From Marinomonas phaeophyticola (lineage in GTDB: Bacteria; Pseudomonadota; Gammaproteobacteria; Pseudomonadales; Marinomonadaceae), in the NCBI RefSeq assembly GCF_026966905.1, contig NZ_JAPUBN010000024.1, positions 186,001 through 250,000 of the forward strand: a DNA stretch of 64,000 bases. Reading direction: 5' to 3'. The notes under the pieces are model-generated. The model was not told the origin of the DNA. It did not search any database and saw only the letters and a list, made by a program, of their open reading frames with translations. Of this stretch, positions 38,669-48,519 are shown piece after piece (positions within the stretch are counted from its first letter, which is position 1; each line of letters begins with the position of its first letter). A program made the position numbers and the translations under genes.

Positions 38669-39094
38669 ATGTCAAACAGTAAACCCACATTTAGCATCAG
38701 TGATTTGTCAGCCGAATTCGACATTACCACTCGAAGTATCCGCTTCTACGAAGATCAAGGATTACTGCATCCAGAAAGAAAAGGTCAAACACGCATTTAT
38801 CACCCTCAAGATAGGGTGCGCTTAAAATTAATTTTGCGCGGCAAACGCTTGGGGTTTTCTTTAGCGGAATCCAGAGAGCTATTTGACCTTTGGGATGAAA
38901 CGCCCAAGGGTAGTGAGCGCCAACTATTAAAAATGCTAGATAACCTAAAGTCTAAAAAAGCACAGCTAGAACAGCAACTTGAAGATCTCAAAATGACACA
39001 AATTGAAATAGAAAATGCAGAGCAGCGATGCCAAGCCGCACTCGATGAACTGTACACCAAACAAACTCAAGAGCATGCCGAAACATCAATCTAG
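38669..39094 (+). CDS. liuR: MerR-family regulator of leucine/isovalerate utilisation
   Basis: MerR-type repressor of about 141 residues. The winged helix reads FSISDLSAEFDITTRSIRFYEDQGLLHPERKGQTRIYHPQDRVRLKLILRG with GFSLAESRELFDLWD, the pattern of LiuR. A coiled-coil dimer helix follows (about 75-125), and there is no metal-binding cysteine cluster. I prefer the ATG at 38669; ATG 38663 and TTG 38657 are in frame and no strong ribosome site decides. It heads the liu genes and faces the valine/isoleucine operon across its predicted operator. It probably senses a branched-chain acyl-CoA. Confidence 0.9.
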   Translation: MSNSKPTFSISDLSAEFDITTRSIRFYEDQGLLHPERKGQTRIYHPQDRVRLKLILRGKRLGFSLAESRELFDLWDETPKGSERQLLKMLDNLKSKKAQLEQQLEDLKMTQIEIENAEQRCQAALDELYTKQTQEHAETSI

Positions 39095-39096
39095 GC

Positions 39097-39112
39097 CCTG
39101 TAAAAATACAGG
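39097..39112. repeat. Small hairpin between liuR and liuA
   Basis: CCTGTA, AAAA, TACAGG form a perfect 6-bp stem just after the liuR stop, with no T-run. It may adjust expression of liuR relative to liuA or stabilise an mRNA end; its function is unknown. Confidence 0.3.
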
Positions 39113-39165
39113 ACACATTGATCTCAGCGTACAACCTGAAACAAGAATAAGAATAGGTAAATAAC

Positions 39166-40332
39166 ATGATCTCACAATACTCTGAACTCAACTTTGGCCT
39201 TGGCGAAACGGTCGACATGTTGCGCAGTCACATCAATGGTTTTGCGGCCGCTGAAATTGCACCTCGAGCCGAGAAAATAGACCAAGACAACCTCTTTCCC
39301 AATGATCTTTGGAAAAAAATGGGGGATATGGGGCTGTTAGGCATTACCGTTAAAGAAGAGTTCGGCGGCGCAAATATGGGTTACCTTGCTCATGTTATTG
39401 CTATGGAAGAGCTTAGCCGAGCGTCTGCATCGGTTGCCCTTTCATACGGAGCTCATTCCAATTTGTGTGTCAACCAAATTCATAAAAATGGCACCCAAGC
39501 CCAAAAAGAAAAATACCTTCCCAAATTAGTATCAGGTGAACATATCGGCGCCTTAGCCATGTCTGAACCAAATGCGGGGTCCGATGTGGTATCCATGAAG
39601 CTGCATGCTCGTGACGCAGGAGATCACTTTGTTTTAAATGGCAATAAGATGTGGATCACCAACGGTCCTGACGCCAATGTTTATGTTATCTATGCCAAAA
39701 CCGATTTACACGCTGGCTCTAAAGGTATCACCGCTTTTATTGTTGAACGAGACAGCGAGGGCTTCACTCAAGCGCAGAAACTCGACAAATTAGGAATGCG
39801 CGGCTCCAATACCTGTGAGCTGGTATTTCAAGATTGCAAGATTCCAAAAGAAAACATTCTAGGGCAATTAAACGGCGGTGTTAAAGTCCTAATGAGCGGC
39901 TTAGACTACGAGCGCTTGGTGCTCTCAGGCGGCCCTCTTGGCATCATGCAAGCGGCTATGGATGTGGTCATTCCTTATATTCGTGATCGCAAACAATTTG
40001 GTAAGGCCATTGGGGAGTTTGAGTTGGTGCAAGGAAAATTGGCCGACATGTACACCCGCATGAATGCCGCCAAGTCTTATGTGTATATGGTGGCGATGGC
40101 CGCTGATCGTGGTGAAACCACCCGTAAAGACGCCGCCGGCGCCATTCTCTATTCGGCCGAAATGGCCACCCAATTAACATTAGACTCCATTCAACTACTA
40201 GGAGGCAACGGCTACATTAACGAATACCCAACAGGTCGCCTATTACGTGATGCTAAGCTTTATGAAATTGGCGCTGGCACCTCAGAAATACGTCGTATGT
40301 TGATCGGTCGCGAACTGTTTTTAGACAAGTAA
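39166..40332 (+). CDS. liuA: Isovaleryl-CoA dehydrogenase
   Basis: FAD dehydrogenase of 388 residues converting isovaleryl-CoA to 3-methylcrotonyl-CoA in leucine breakdown. The FAD motif is [16 protein letters not shown]. The catalytic base is E249 in [15 protein letters not shown], the position specific to isovaleryl-CoA dehydrogenases, while the usual C-terminal Glu is replaced by Ala in [19 protein letters not shown]. This makes the assignment firm. It follows liuR by 71 bp, with a GGTAAATAAC leader and no evident promoter of its own. Confidence 0.96.
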   Translation: MISQYSELNFGLGETVDMLRSHINGFAAAEIAPRAEKIDQDNLFPNDLWKKMGDMGLLGITVKEEFGGANMGYLAHVIAMEELSRASASVALSYGAHSNLCVNQIHKNGTQAQKEKYLPKLVSGEHIGALAMSEPNAGSDVVSMKLHARDAGDHFVLNGNKMWITNGPDANVYVIYAKTDLHAGSKGITAFIVERDSEGFTQAQKLDKLGMRGSNTCELVFQDCKIPKENILGQLNGGVKVLMSGLDYERLVLSGGPLGIMQAAMDVVIPYIRDRKQFGKAIGEFELVQGKLADMYTRMNAAKSYVYMVAMAADRGETTRKDAAGAILYSAEMATQLTLDSIQLLGGNGYINEYPTGRLLRDAKLYEIGAGTSEIRRMLIGRELFLDK

Positions 40333-40442
40333 TTATTTAAATTAAAACAGAACTATACGCTTATTAAACATGCCATTGCTATCCATAAGATCTCAATGGC
40401 GCACGGCCAACATTATGTTGATCTCGCATCAGGAGCACGACA

Positions 40443-42065
40443 ATGCCCATTTTACAAAGCAAGATACAGGTTCGTTCCGCAGAGTTTTTATCTAACGCAG
40501 AAAGCATGTCCAAAATCGTTGCCGACTTGCAGGAAAAAATAAATACCATTCTTCAAGGTGGCGGTCCCTCTTATCAAGAGCGTCACCTAGCCCGTGGAAA
40601 GCTATTACCTAGAGACCGCATCAATCAATTAATTGATATCGGTAGTGCCTTTTTGGAAATTGGCCAACTTGCCGCTTACCAAGTCTATGATGATGTTATC
40701 CCTGCCGCTGGCGTTATTGCTGGAGTCGGTCGTGTGAATGGCGTGGAATGTATGATAGTGGCCAATGATGCGACGGTTAAAGGCGGTACTTATTATCCGC
40801 TAACTGTGAAGAAGCATTTGCGAGCGCAAGAAATTGCAGAACAAAACCATCTGCCTTGTATTTATCTAGTGGACTCTGGTGGCGCTAACTTACCACAACA
40901 AGACGATGTTTTTCCTGATCGTGACCATTTTGGCCGTATCTTTTATAATCAAGCACGTATGTCTGCTAAAGGCATTCCTCAGATTGCGGTTGTTATGGGG
41001 CTTTGCACCGCGGGCGGAGCCTATGTCCCAGCCATGGCCGATGAATCCATTATTGTACGAGACCAAGGAACCATCTTTTTAGCCGGCCCTCCTTTAGTCA
41101 AAGCCGCAACAGGAGAAGTGGTCACGGCAGAAGCATTAGGGGGTGCCGATGTCCATTGCCGCACCTCTGGTGTAGCGGATCATTATGCCGAAAACGATGA
41201 GCATGCATTACAAATTGCCCGTCGTTGCATTGCCAACCTTAATTATAAGAACACCCATCCAGCTCAAGCATTAAAAGTAACCAATCAAGAATCCGCTGAA
41301 CCTAAGTACGATATCAAAGATCTGTACGGAATTGTGGGTACAGATTTACGCAAGCCATTTGACGTACGTGAAGTCATCGCCCGTATTGTTGATAACTCGG
41401 AATTTGACGAATTTAAACAGCTATATGGTATGACCTTAGTAACAGGGTTTGCTCATGTCCATGGAATGCCGGTAGGTATTATTGCCAACAATGGCATTCT
41501 TTTTGGTGAATCGGCACAAAAAGGTGCGCATTTTATCGAGCTTTGCTGTCAAAGAAACATTCCGTTACTGTTTTTACAAAATATCACGGGATTCATGGTA
41601 GGTAAAAAATACGAATCTGAAGGCATTGCGAAACATGGCGCGAAAATGGTAATGGCGGTCGCCTGTGCCAATGTACCTAAAATCACCGTGTTAATTGGTG
41701 GCAGTTTTGGCGCTGGCAACTACGGTATGTGTGGTCGCGCTTACAACCCTGACTTTCTTTGGATGTGGCCAAACGCACGCATTTCAGTTATGGGAGGTGA
41801 GCAAGCCGCAGGGGTTATGGCTACCGTTCGTCGAGACAAGCTAGCAAGAGAAGGACAAGCATGGAGCCAAGCAGACGAAGCGCAGTTCAAACAACCTATT
41901 ATTGATACTTATGAACACCAGGGGCACCCTTACTATGCCAGTGGTCGTCTCTGGGATGATGGTGTCATTGATCCAGCGCAAACCCGCAGTATCATTGCTC
42001 TTAGTCTTGCGGCAACCCAAAACCGTCCACAAACTGAGACTCGCTTTGGCGTGTTCCGTATGTAG
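40443..42065 (+). CDS. liuB: Methylcrotonyl-CoA carboxylase, carboxyltransferase (beta) subunit
   Basis: Carboxyltransferase of 540 residues that moves CO2 from biotin to 3-methylcrotonyl-CoA. The start [15 protein letters not shown] is the normal N-terminus for this subunit and AGGAG precedes it. Characteristic segments are [71 protein letters not shown] and the C-terminal [40 protein letters not shown]. LiuD is the matching biotin-bearing subunit. Confidence 0.96.
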   Translation: MPILQSKIQVRSAEFLSNAESMSKIVADLQEKINTILQGGGPSYQERHLARGKLLPRDRINQLIDIGSAFLEIGQLAAYQVYDDVIPAAGVIAGVGRVNGVECMIVANDATVKGGTYYPLTVKKHLRAQEIAEQNHLPCIYLVDSGGANLPQQDDVFPDRDHFGRIFYNQARMSAKGIPQIAVVMGLCTAGGAYVPAMADESIIVRDQGTIFLAGPPLVKAATGEVVTAEALGGADVHCRTSGVADHYAENDEHALQIARRCIANLNYKNTHPAQALKVTNQESAEPKYDIKDLYGIVGTDLRKPFDVREVIARIVDNSEFDEFKQLYGMTLVTGFAHVHGMPVGIIANNGILFGESAQKGAHFIELCCQRNIPLLFLQNITGFMVGKKYESEGIAKHGAKMVMAVACANVPKITVLIGGSFGAGNYGMCGRAYNPDFLWMWPNARISVMGGEQAAGVMATVRRDKLAREGQAWSQADEAQFKQPIIDTYEHQGHPYYASGRLWDDGVIDPAQTRSIIALSLAATQNRPQTETRFGVFRM

Positions 42066-42080
42066 TAGGAGAATGACATA

Positions 42081-42932
42081 ATGACGACCACCAATCCCGA
42101 ACAGCCAATGAATCCCTCTCTCTCTGCAGCAGAGAAGGATTCACTAGTAAAACTACACTACTCTCAGGAAGGTGTTGCAGAACTGATTCTGAACCGCCCA
42201 GAAAAGCACAATGCTTTTGACGATACCATCATCCAATTGATGCTTGAGAAGCTTGAACTAGCCGAAAAAAATGCCGGTACTCAGATCCTCGTACTAAGAT
42301 CGAATGGTAAGCATTTTTCTGCAGGAGCAGACCTCAGTTGGATGAAACGCATGGCCGCAAACAGTCATAGCGACAATATAGAAGATGCCGCCAACTTAGC
42401 CAAATTAATGGGAGTATTAAACAATTTTAGCCACCCCACCCTCGCCTTAATTCAAGGGGCCACTTATGGAGGGGCGGTTGGTTTGGCCGCTTGTTGCGAC
42501 ATAGTGTTAGCACAAGATAATGCGCGCTTCTGTTTGAGTGAAGTTAAAATAGGGCTCACGCCAGCCACGATAAGCCCATACGTCATCCGAGCTATTGGTG
42601 AACGCCAAGCGAGACGTTTTTTTCTGACAGCGGAAGTAATCAATGCCACTGACGCCTTACACATGGGATTGGTGCATAAGCTCGTTAGTTCCTATGAAGA
42701 GTTAACAGAGTCTGCGGATGCCATGATTCAACAGCTTAAGCAAAACAGCCCCAAAGCCGTTACTGCGGCCAAAGAGTTGATCCTTAACGTCAGTCAAAAA
42801 GACATATCAGCTGAACTTATTCAGCACACAATTGAGTGTATCGCCGATATACGTGTCAGTAATGAAGGCCAAGAAGGACTCAGTGCTTTTTTGAATAAAC
42901 GTCGTCCAAGTTGGGTTTCTGAGGAGAAATAA
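42081..42932 (+). CDS. liuC: Methylglutaconyl-CoA hydratase
   Basis: Crotonase-fold hydratase of 283 residues, adding water to 3-methylglutaconyl-CoA to give HMG-CoA. The oxyanion-hole motif is KHFSAGADLSWMKRMA, where the DLxWM pattern is typical of this enzyme. GATYGGAVGLAACCDIVLA and LSEVKIGLTPATISPYV follow. About 20 N-terminal residues precede the fold, and the ATG has GGAG upstream. It is 15 bp after liuB and 1 bp before liuD. Confidence 0.94.
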   Translation: MTTTNPEQPMNPSLSAAEKDSLVKLHYSQEGVAELILNRPEKHNAFDDTIIQLMLEKLELAEKNAGTQILVLRSNGKHFSAGADLSWMKRMAANSHSDNIEDAANLAKLMGVLNNFSHPTLALIQGATYGGAVGLAACCDIVLAQDNARFCLSEVKIGLTPATISPYVIRAIGERQARRFFLTAEVINATDALHMGLVHKLVSSYEELTESADAMIQQLKQNSPKAVTAAKELILNVSQKDISAELIQHTIECIADIRVSNEGQEGLSAFLNKRRPSWVSEEK

Positions 42933-42933
42933 T

Positions 42934-44934
42934 ATGTTCCACAAAATACTGATCGCCAATCGCGGCGAAATCGCTTGTCGAGTTATCCAAACTGCACAGA
43001 AAATGGGTATTCGCTGTGTGGCCGTTTATTCAGAAGCGGATCGGCACTCTCGTCATGTATCCCTTGCGGATGAAGCCTATTTACTTGGTCCGGCCGCCAG
43101 TTCTGAAAGTTACTTACGCCAAGATAAGATTTTAGACATCGCCTTGAGAAGCGGAGCACAAGCCATCCATCCGGGCTATGGCTTCTTATCCGAAAACAAA
43201 GCCTTTGCTGAAAATTGTGCTCAGCATGATCTGGTTTTTATCGGTCCTCCCTCGTCGGCTATCGCAGCGATGGGATCAAAATCAGCGGCCAAAGCCATTA
43301 TGGAAAACGCGGGCGTACCTTTAGTTCCTGGGTATCATGGAAACGATCAAACCCCTAAATTATTGCGTGATGAAGCCCTAAAGTGTGGTTTTCCTCTGTT
43401 ACTAAAAGCCGTGGCTGGCGGGGGTGGAAAAGGCATGCGTGTTGTAGAAAATATGGGGGAGTTTGATGACGCCTTGTCCGCAGCAAAACGTGAAGCACAA
43501 AATGCCTTTGGCAACTCAGATATGCTCATTGAACGTTACCTTACTCAACCTCGTCATGTAGAAATTCAAGTATTTTGTGACACTCATGGCAATGGCGTAT
43601 ATCTTTCTGAACGAGATTGTTCAATTCAGCGACGCCATCAGAAAGTACTAGAAGAAGCTCCAGCACCAAATTTATCTCAAGAAACCCGCAAAGCTATGGG
43701 TGAGGCCGCGGTAAAAGCGGCACAAGCAATAGACTATGTCGGCGCCGGTACAGTTGAGTTTCTCTATGATGTCGATGGTTCTTTCTTTTTTATGGAAATG
43801 AATACACGCTTGCAAGTTGAACATCCTGTCACAGAAATGATCACAAGGCAGGATTTAGTCGAATGGCAATTACGCATCGCCCATGGGCAAACACTGCCAT
43901 TACAGCAGGATCAAATTAGGCTACACGGCCATGCGTTAGAAGCCAGAATCTATGCAGAAGACCCTAATAATGACTTTTTACCCGCAACAGGTACCCTACG
44001 TTATTTAAAGACACCCGCTGAAAGTCAGCACGTTCGTGTCGATACCGGTGTTATCGAAGGCGATGAAGTGAGCATTCACTATGACCCAATGATAGCGAAA
44101 TTAATAGTCTGGGATGAAAGCCGAGAACAAGCAATCGAACGCATGGTGCAAGCTCTGACAGCCTATAGAATTGATGGAGTAACCACTAACATTGAATTTT
44201 TACATACTCTGTCAAATTCAAACGCATTTCGTGCGGCCGATCTCACCACCAACTTTATCGAGAAACATCAAGCCGATTTAGTTCCGGAGCCATCACTGGA
44301 TAAAACAACGGCTTTGATACTCGCATCCTGTTTTTTCTTGCAGGATAATACTATTAATGCCTCGTCAATGAATGCATCTCCTTTTGTATCACAGCATAAT
44401 TGGCGCTTAAACAATGTACTCAGCCGTAAAATAACAATTTCAATCGCAACGGATGAACACGACCTTGAGGTGATCACTCGCTCGTCTTCAGCAATGGGTT
44501 CTCGTTATCTATTCTCACTGCAAGCACAAAATTATGAGGTTGAGACGCAGTTTCAGGAGGATCAACTGGTTGCTTTTATTGACGGCCAAAAATATCAAGT
44601 ACATGCCTCAAAAAGAGACAATCATATCGTGCTCTTCAGTGGTGGTCAGAACGTCCCTTGTACTCTTGTTGTCACCACATTTGAACAGCAGGAAACAACG
44701 TCAGCAGGAAGTTTAAAAGCACCAATGAATGGCTCAGTGGTCGATATTTTCGTCCAACCAGGCCAGGCAGTAAAACAAGGTCAAACACTGATAATAGTGG
44801 AGGCAATGAAAATGGAACACGCCATTAAGGCCCCAAAAGACGGTATTGTTGAAGCCATCTTTTTCATCGCCGGAGAGCTGGTTAGCGATGGTGCAGAGCT
44901 GCTATCCTTACAATTAGATGGAGAGGAATCTTAA
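42934..44934 (+). CDS. liuD: Methylcrotonyl-CoA carboxylase, biotin-containing (alpha) subunit
   Basis: Alpha subunit of 666 residues. The biotin carboxylase domain (1-445) has ILIANRGEIACRVIQTAQKMG, the ATP-grasp glycine loop KAVAGGGGKGMRVVE, and MEMNTRLQVEHPVTEMITRQDLVEWQLRIA. A beta-barrel linker follows. The C-terminal biotinyl domain (about 590-660) carries biotinylated K626 in VEAMKMEH. It lies between liuC and liuE with spacings of 1-2 bp. Confidence 0.96.
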   Translation: MFHKILIANRGEIACRVIQTAQKMGIRCVAVYSEADRHSRHVSLADEAYLLGPAASSESYLRQDKILDIALRSGAQAIHPGYGFLSENKAFAENCAQHDLVFIGPPSSAIAAMGSKSAAKAIMENAGVPLVPGYHGNDQTPKLLRDEALKCGFPLLLKAVAGGGGKGMRVVENMGEFDDALSAAKREAQNAFGNSDMLIERYLTQPRHVEIQVFCDTHGNGVYLSERDCSIQRRHQKVLEEAPAPNLSQETRKAMGEAAVKAAQAIDYVGAGTVEFLYDVDGSFFFMEMNTRLQVEHPVTEMITRQDLVEWQLRIAHGQTLPLQQDQIRLHGHALEARIYAEDPNNDFLPATGTLRYLKTPAESQHVRVDTGVIEGDEVSIHYDPMIAKLIVWDESREQAIERMVQALTAYRIDGVTTNIEFLHTLSNSNAFRAADLTTNFIEKHQADLVPEPSLDKTTALILASCFFLQDNTINASSMNASPFVSQHNWRLNNVLSRKITISIATDEHDLEVITRSSSAMGSRYLFSLQAQNYEVETQFQEDQLVAFIDGQKYQVHASKRDNHIVLFSGGQNVPCTLVVTTFEQQETTSAGSLKAPMNGSVVDIFVQPGQAVKQGQTLIIVEAMKMEHAIKAPKDGIVEAIFFIAGELVSDGAELLSLQLDGEES

Positions 44935-44936
44935 TT

Positions 44937-45848
44937 ATGACGTTTCCTTCCCATGTAAAACTCGTTGAAATGAGCCCTCGAGATGGATTACAAAATGAAT
45001 CCAGTGACGTATTTGAAGGCATGGTTCCAACCGCAATCAAATTGGAATTGATTGAGCGCCTCAGTAATACTGGCTTAACTCATATTGAAGCCGCTAGCTT
45101 TGTGTCTCCAAAATGGGTTCCACAAATGGCTGATGCCAGTGCCGTCATGCAGGGTATTCAACGTCGCGATGGTATTATTTACTCCGCACTCACACCCAAT
45201 TTAAAAGGTGCTGAAAATGCTATTGCCTCACACGCAGGTGAGATTGCCGTCTTTAGCGCCGCGTCTGAGGCCTTTACAGAAAAAAATATTAACTGTTCGA
45301 TTGAAGAGAGCCTGTCCCGCTTTGAGCCAGTGATTGAATTAGCAAAGGCCCACAACATTCCCGTTCGAGGTTATGTTTCCACTGTATTAGGTTGCCCATA
45401 TCAAGGAGAAGTCTCTCCTAATGAGGTGGCTCGTGTTGCTAAGCGACTGTATGACATGGGATGCTATGAAATATCCTTAGGAGATACTATAGGCACAGGT
45501 ACTCCCCTCAGTGCAAAGCGCATGCTGGAAGCCGTATCACGGGATATTCCAATAAATAAATTGGCCGCGCATTTTCATGATACTTATGGTCAAGCCATCG
45601 CAAATTTATATGCCGTGCTCGAGGAAGGAATCGGTATCATAGATGCCTCTGTAGCAGGTCTTGGCGGCTGTCCTTATGCTCAGGGTGCATCCGGAAACGT
45701 AGCGTCCGAAGACGTTCTCTATTTACTGCAAGGTCTTGGCATTGAAACTGGGGTGGATCTGGATCAGCTGATCACCACCGGTTATTGGATAAGTGACCAA
45801 CTTAAACGTCAGAATGGCTCAAAGGTGGCCTTAGCCAAAGGTCGATAA
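44937..45848 (+). CDS. liuE: Hydroxymethylglutaryl-CoA lyase
   Basis: Splits HMG-CoA into acetoacetate and acetyl-CoA, ending leucine breakdown. The 303-residue TIM-barrel enzyme has the metal motif VEMSPRDGLQNES, the ISLGDTIGTGTP segment, LAAHFHDTYGQAIAN with two metal-binding His, and the active Cys loop GLGGCPYAQGASGNVASEDVLYLL. It is the last liu gene and is followed by an AT-rich hairpin. Acetoacetate would need a CoA-transferase or synthetase that is not encoded in this window. Confidence 0.96.
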   Translation: MTFPSHVKLVEMSPRDGLQNESSDVFEGMVPTAIKLELIERLSNTGLTHIEAASFVSPKWVPQMADASAVMQGIQRRDGIIYSALTPNLKGAENAIASHAGEIAVFSAASEAFTEKNINCSIEESLSRFEPVIELAKAHNIPVRGYVSTVLGCPYQGEVSPNEVARVAKRLYDMGCYEISLGDTIGTGTPLSAKRMLEAVSRDIPINKLAAHFHDTYGQAIANLYAVLEEGIGIIDASVAGLGGCPYAQGASGNVASEDVLYLLQGLGIETGVDLDQLITTGYWISDQLKRQNGSKVALAKGR

Positions 45849-45865
45849 ACCACACTTCCCTCTAA

Positions 45866-45906
45866 AAATAAATTGCATGATGGCTTTGCTCTCGTGCGAT
45901 TTATTT
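45866..45906 (+). terminator. Probable terminator after liuE
   Basis: AAATAAAT with GCA pairs with TGC and ATTTATTT around a 17-nt loop, and is followed by TATT. It lies 18 bp after the liuE stop. The stem is AT-rich, so its strength is moderate. Confidence 0.45.
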
Positions 45907-46034
45907 TATTATGCTTCAAAAAAAGGCATTTTTTGATTAACATATGACCGTCTTTTTTATATTCAATAGACATACAAGATTTGCTTCTTTGAGTATCCAA
46001 ATACCGTAATTAGGTTTATTAGGGAAAAAGCATT

Positions 46035-46682
46035 ATGAAATACATTCTTGCCATACTAATTACGGCGTTTATAGCTCCTGCAATCTATGCGGTAGCAACC
46101 GTACCAGGCAATTATTATGTTTCATCTCAAGGTTTGAATGTACGCTTGGCCGCAGGTGGTGACGGTAAATTAGTCAACACTCTGCCTCAAAATGAGACAG
46201 TTGTCGTATTTGAAGTTCAAAATGGTTGGGCGAGAATATCAGAATATTTTAATGGACAAGCTGAAGGCATCAGTGGCGATGTCGCTCACTGGGTTTTTGC
46301 TCGGTTTTTAACCGCTAGTGAACTTCAAAAAAATAAACAACCTCCATCAGACACGTCTCAAGAAAACGAGACATCCAACCCAACTAAAGAAAGAAAACTA
46401 TCGGATCCATCGCCAATGGATGAAGCCGCTAACCTTCAATCTTTAATCTCAGCCGCGATAGAGTCTTCTGATGATTTTTCAAAGTATAAAAATGCTTTTA
46501 TCTTAGCTTCAGAAAAGCTGATTAAAGAAGGGAACTGTACTCTCAAAGAATTTGAAGAAATGGGTGGGTGGTGGAGATCCTCAAATTATATACCAGAGCC
46601 AGTTTATTTTATGTATTGTGGCGGTATGGATCAGAGCAATCGTGTTTTTTTGAATACCGAAAAAAATATTATTTTCAAATAA
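46035..46682 (+). CDS. Secreted protein with SH3-like domain, function unknown
   Basis: Protein of 215 residues with a signal peptide (MKYILAILITAFIAPAIYA). A bacterial SH3-like domain of about 70 residues follows, with YYVSSQGLNVRLAAGGDGKLVNTL and NGWARISEYFNGQ. A polar linker rich in Ser, Pro and Glu (about 98-135) leads to a C-terminal region containing GNCTLKEFEEMGGWWRSS and two conserved-looking Cys. Such SH3 domains often bind peptidoglycan, so a periplasmic cell-wall role is plausible. It is a single gene with ribosome site TAGGGAA. Confidence 0.7.
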   Translation: MKYILAILITAFIAPAIYAVATVPGNYYVSSQGLNVRLAAGGDGKLVNTLPQNETVVVFEVQNGWARISEYFNGQAEGISGDVAHWVFARFLTASELQKNKQPPSDTSQENETSNPTKERKLSDPSPMDEAANLQSLISAAIESSDDFSKYKNAFILASEKLIKEGNCTLKEFEEMGGWWRSSNYIPEPVYFMYCGGMDQSNRVFLNTEKNIIFK

Positions 46683-46794
46683 CGCCTATTTTTAGGCATG
46701 AAGAAAACTCATCACAACGCCATTCAAAGAGACCTCTATTTCTTTAACGCCGAAAAAACAAAACAGTATCTACAAGACGGGAGAAACGATCAAA

Positions 46795-47253
46795 TTATAG
46801 GATCACTTTAAAAAATAAGTCACCAAAACCCCAAAGAAAGGTCCCCGTCATTAACAAGGAGACCTCGACCATACCTAATTGCAATCTCACATTGTCTCTT
46901 AACTTTTCCATTTTTTGCTCGTACTCGAGTTCAATCGATTCGATCTCTTTCTCAATATATTCTTCTGGCGCATTAATTTTACGCAGTTTTAATTTCGCTC
47001 GTGATAGAGCTATTCGACGTTGAACATCAAAACGACTGGTTAATACTCGCTCCTCTATGATGCCACTCATACCAGACCAAATACCCAATAAGACCACTAT
47101 GCATCCACTCCTTGTAAGCCACTCAATGTTATAAAAGTTAATAAGGGTTAAGTACACCCCAAGACCAATAACAATAAGGCTAGCAAGCCAAATCAGCAAA
47201 GATTGCAGTTTGCGAATCTCCCCCGTATTGATAGATACCTTTACGTCGTTCAA
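46795..47253 (-). CDS. Hypothetical membrane protein with central coiled coil
   Basis: Protein of 152 residues that I do not recognise. Two membrane segments near the N-terminus (LLIWLASLIVIGLGVYLTL and GCIVVLLGIWSGMSGII) are followed by a charged, probably coiled-coil region (about 72-125, KLKLRKINAPEEYIEKEIES). A third hydrophobic segment at the end (LLMTGTFLWGFGDLFF) completes it. It sits alone between the SH3-like protein gene, which converges on it, and an exporter gene. Confidence 0.6.
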   Translation of the reverse strand: MNDVKVSINTGEIRKLQSLLIWLASLIVIGLGVYLTLINFYNIEWLTRSGCIVVLLGIWSGMSGIIEERVLTSRFDVQRRIALSRAKLKLRKINAPEEYIEKEIESIELEYEQKMEKLRDNVRLQLGMVEVSLLMTGTFLWGFGDLFFKVIL

Positions 47254-47385
47254 ATTGGTGCTCTTTTATAGGCTTAACTGAAGAATAATCTTCCATCTAT
47301 AATACATGGCTTTATCGGTATCCACTAAAATTATTCAGGCGCCAATAACGCATCAATAGTTCAATGCTCAGATAGCAAACTCAAG

Positions 47386-48276
47386 TTAGGCCGCTCTTTT
47401 TTTAGCTAACCAGAGCCCTCCTAGGGTATTCATTATCAACCCTAGGAGAACCAGCATAATGCCGCTCCATTGGGCATGACTAATATGTTCATTTAGGATG
47501 AATGCCGAAGAAGTCAGTCCGACAACAGGCACCCCAAGTGTTAAGGGGGCGACTGTACCAGCAGAGTATCGAGACATAAGGTAACTCCATAAACCATAAC
47601 CACCTAATGTGGCAATAACCGATAAATAGATCAGTGTAGCAACGGTTTTCCAACCAATTTGAACGAGATTCATCCACATAACTTCACTGCCGTCGATAAA
47701 ATAAGCGCAGATGAAGAAAGGAACGGGTGGAATCCAGCAAGCCCACACAATCAGGTTTACATTGGCATCATAACCTTTTTTACTGATTCCCTTGGTTGTG
47801 ACATTTCCCAACGCCCAACTAGCTGCCGCCGCAAGAGTGAGAGCAAAACCCAGCACAGTCATCGTGGTATCTTCTCCATTTAAACCAATAACAGCTAAGC
47901 CGCTCGCAGCAACACCTATGGCTAATAGTTGATACGGTCGCACATACTCTTTTAAAAATAAGACGGCAAAGAGCAGTGTGAAAATCACTTGAGACTGCAA
48001 TACTAACGAGGCTAATCCCGCAGGCATGCCAAATTTCATTGCCGTAAACAAAAAGGCAAACTGGCCAAAACTGAGCGACAGTGCATACACGAGTATCCAC
48101 TTAAATGGCGTTTTAGGTCGAGAAAAAAAGAAAGAACCAATTACCGCTATCACCAAAAAGCGTAAACCACCAAGCATCATAGGCGTCAAATCATCCAACC
48201 CCCATTTGATTACGACAAAGTTAAAGCCCCATGCAAAAATAATCACAAGACCGAGCAGCATATCTTTTGGTGTCAT
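47386..48276 (-). CDS. EamA/DMT-family transporter
   Basis: Inner-membrane protein of 296 residues with ten hydrophobic segments and two internal EamA repeats (about 5-135 and 150-287). The start MLLGLVIIFAWGFNFVVIKWGLDDLTP and the second-repeat motif AAASWALGNVTTKG are typical of drug/metabolite exporters of the RhaT/EamA group. EamA itself exports O-acetylserine and cysteine; specificity here is unknown. It is divergent from the peptidase gene. Confidence 0.85.
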   Translation of the reverse strand: MTPKDMLLGLVIIFAWGFNFVVIKWGLDDLTPMMLGGLRFLVIAVIGSFFFSRPKTPFKWILVYALSLSFGQFAFLFTAMKFGMPAGLASLVLQSQVIFTLLFAVLFLKEYVRPYQLLAIGVAASGLAVIGLNGEDTTMTVLGFALTLAAAASWALGNVTTKGISKKGYDANVNLIVWACWIPPVPFFICAYFIDGSEVMWMNLVQIGWKTVATLIYLSVIATLGGYGLWSYLMSRYSAGTVAPLTLGVPVVGLTSSAFILNEHISHAQWSGIMLVLLGLIMNTLGGLWLAKKRAA

Positions 48277-48519
48277 GGGAGCGTTCCATTAAGGTGAAAT
48301 GATAGTACTCTACGGTGTTTAGAAAACCTTGCCTACATACAGTCAACAAAATACGGAGCATACAGATCAATTAATGGCTCAACCTTCTTATTTCCAATTC
48401 GATTCTTAACCCATCGATATTTTTTTAAATACCAGAATTTCATAAAAAACATTATGTAAATTTTACTATTAAGAGTATAAACAGGTCTTAGCCCCTCTCC
48501 TCTTTTGGAACCTTATTAC

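Noticed and set aside
46684..46697. Small hairpin GCCTA-TTTT-TAGGC after the SH3-like gene
   Set aside because: Stem of only five pairs and no T-run; too weak to call a terminator.
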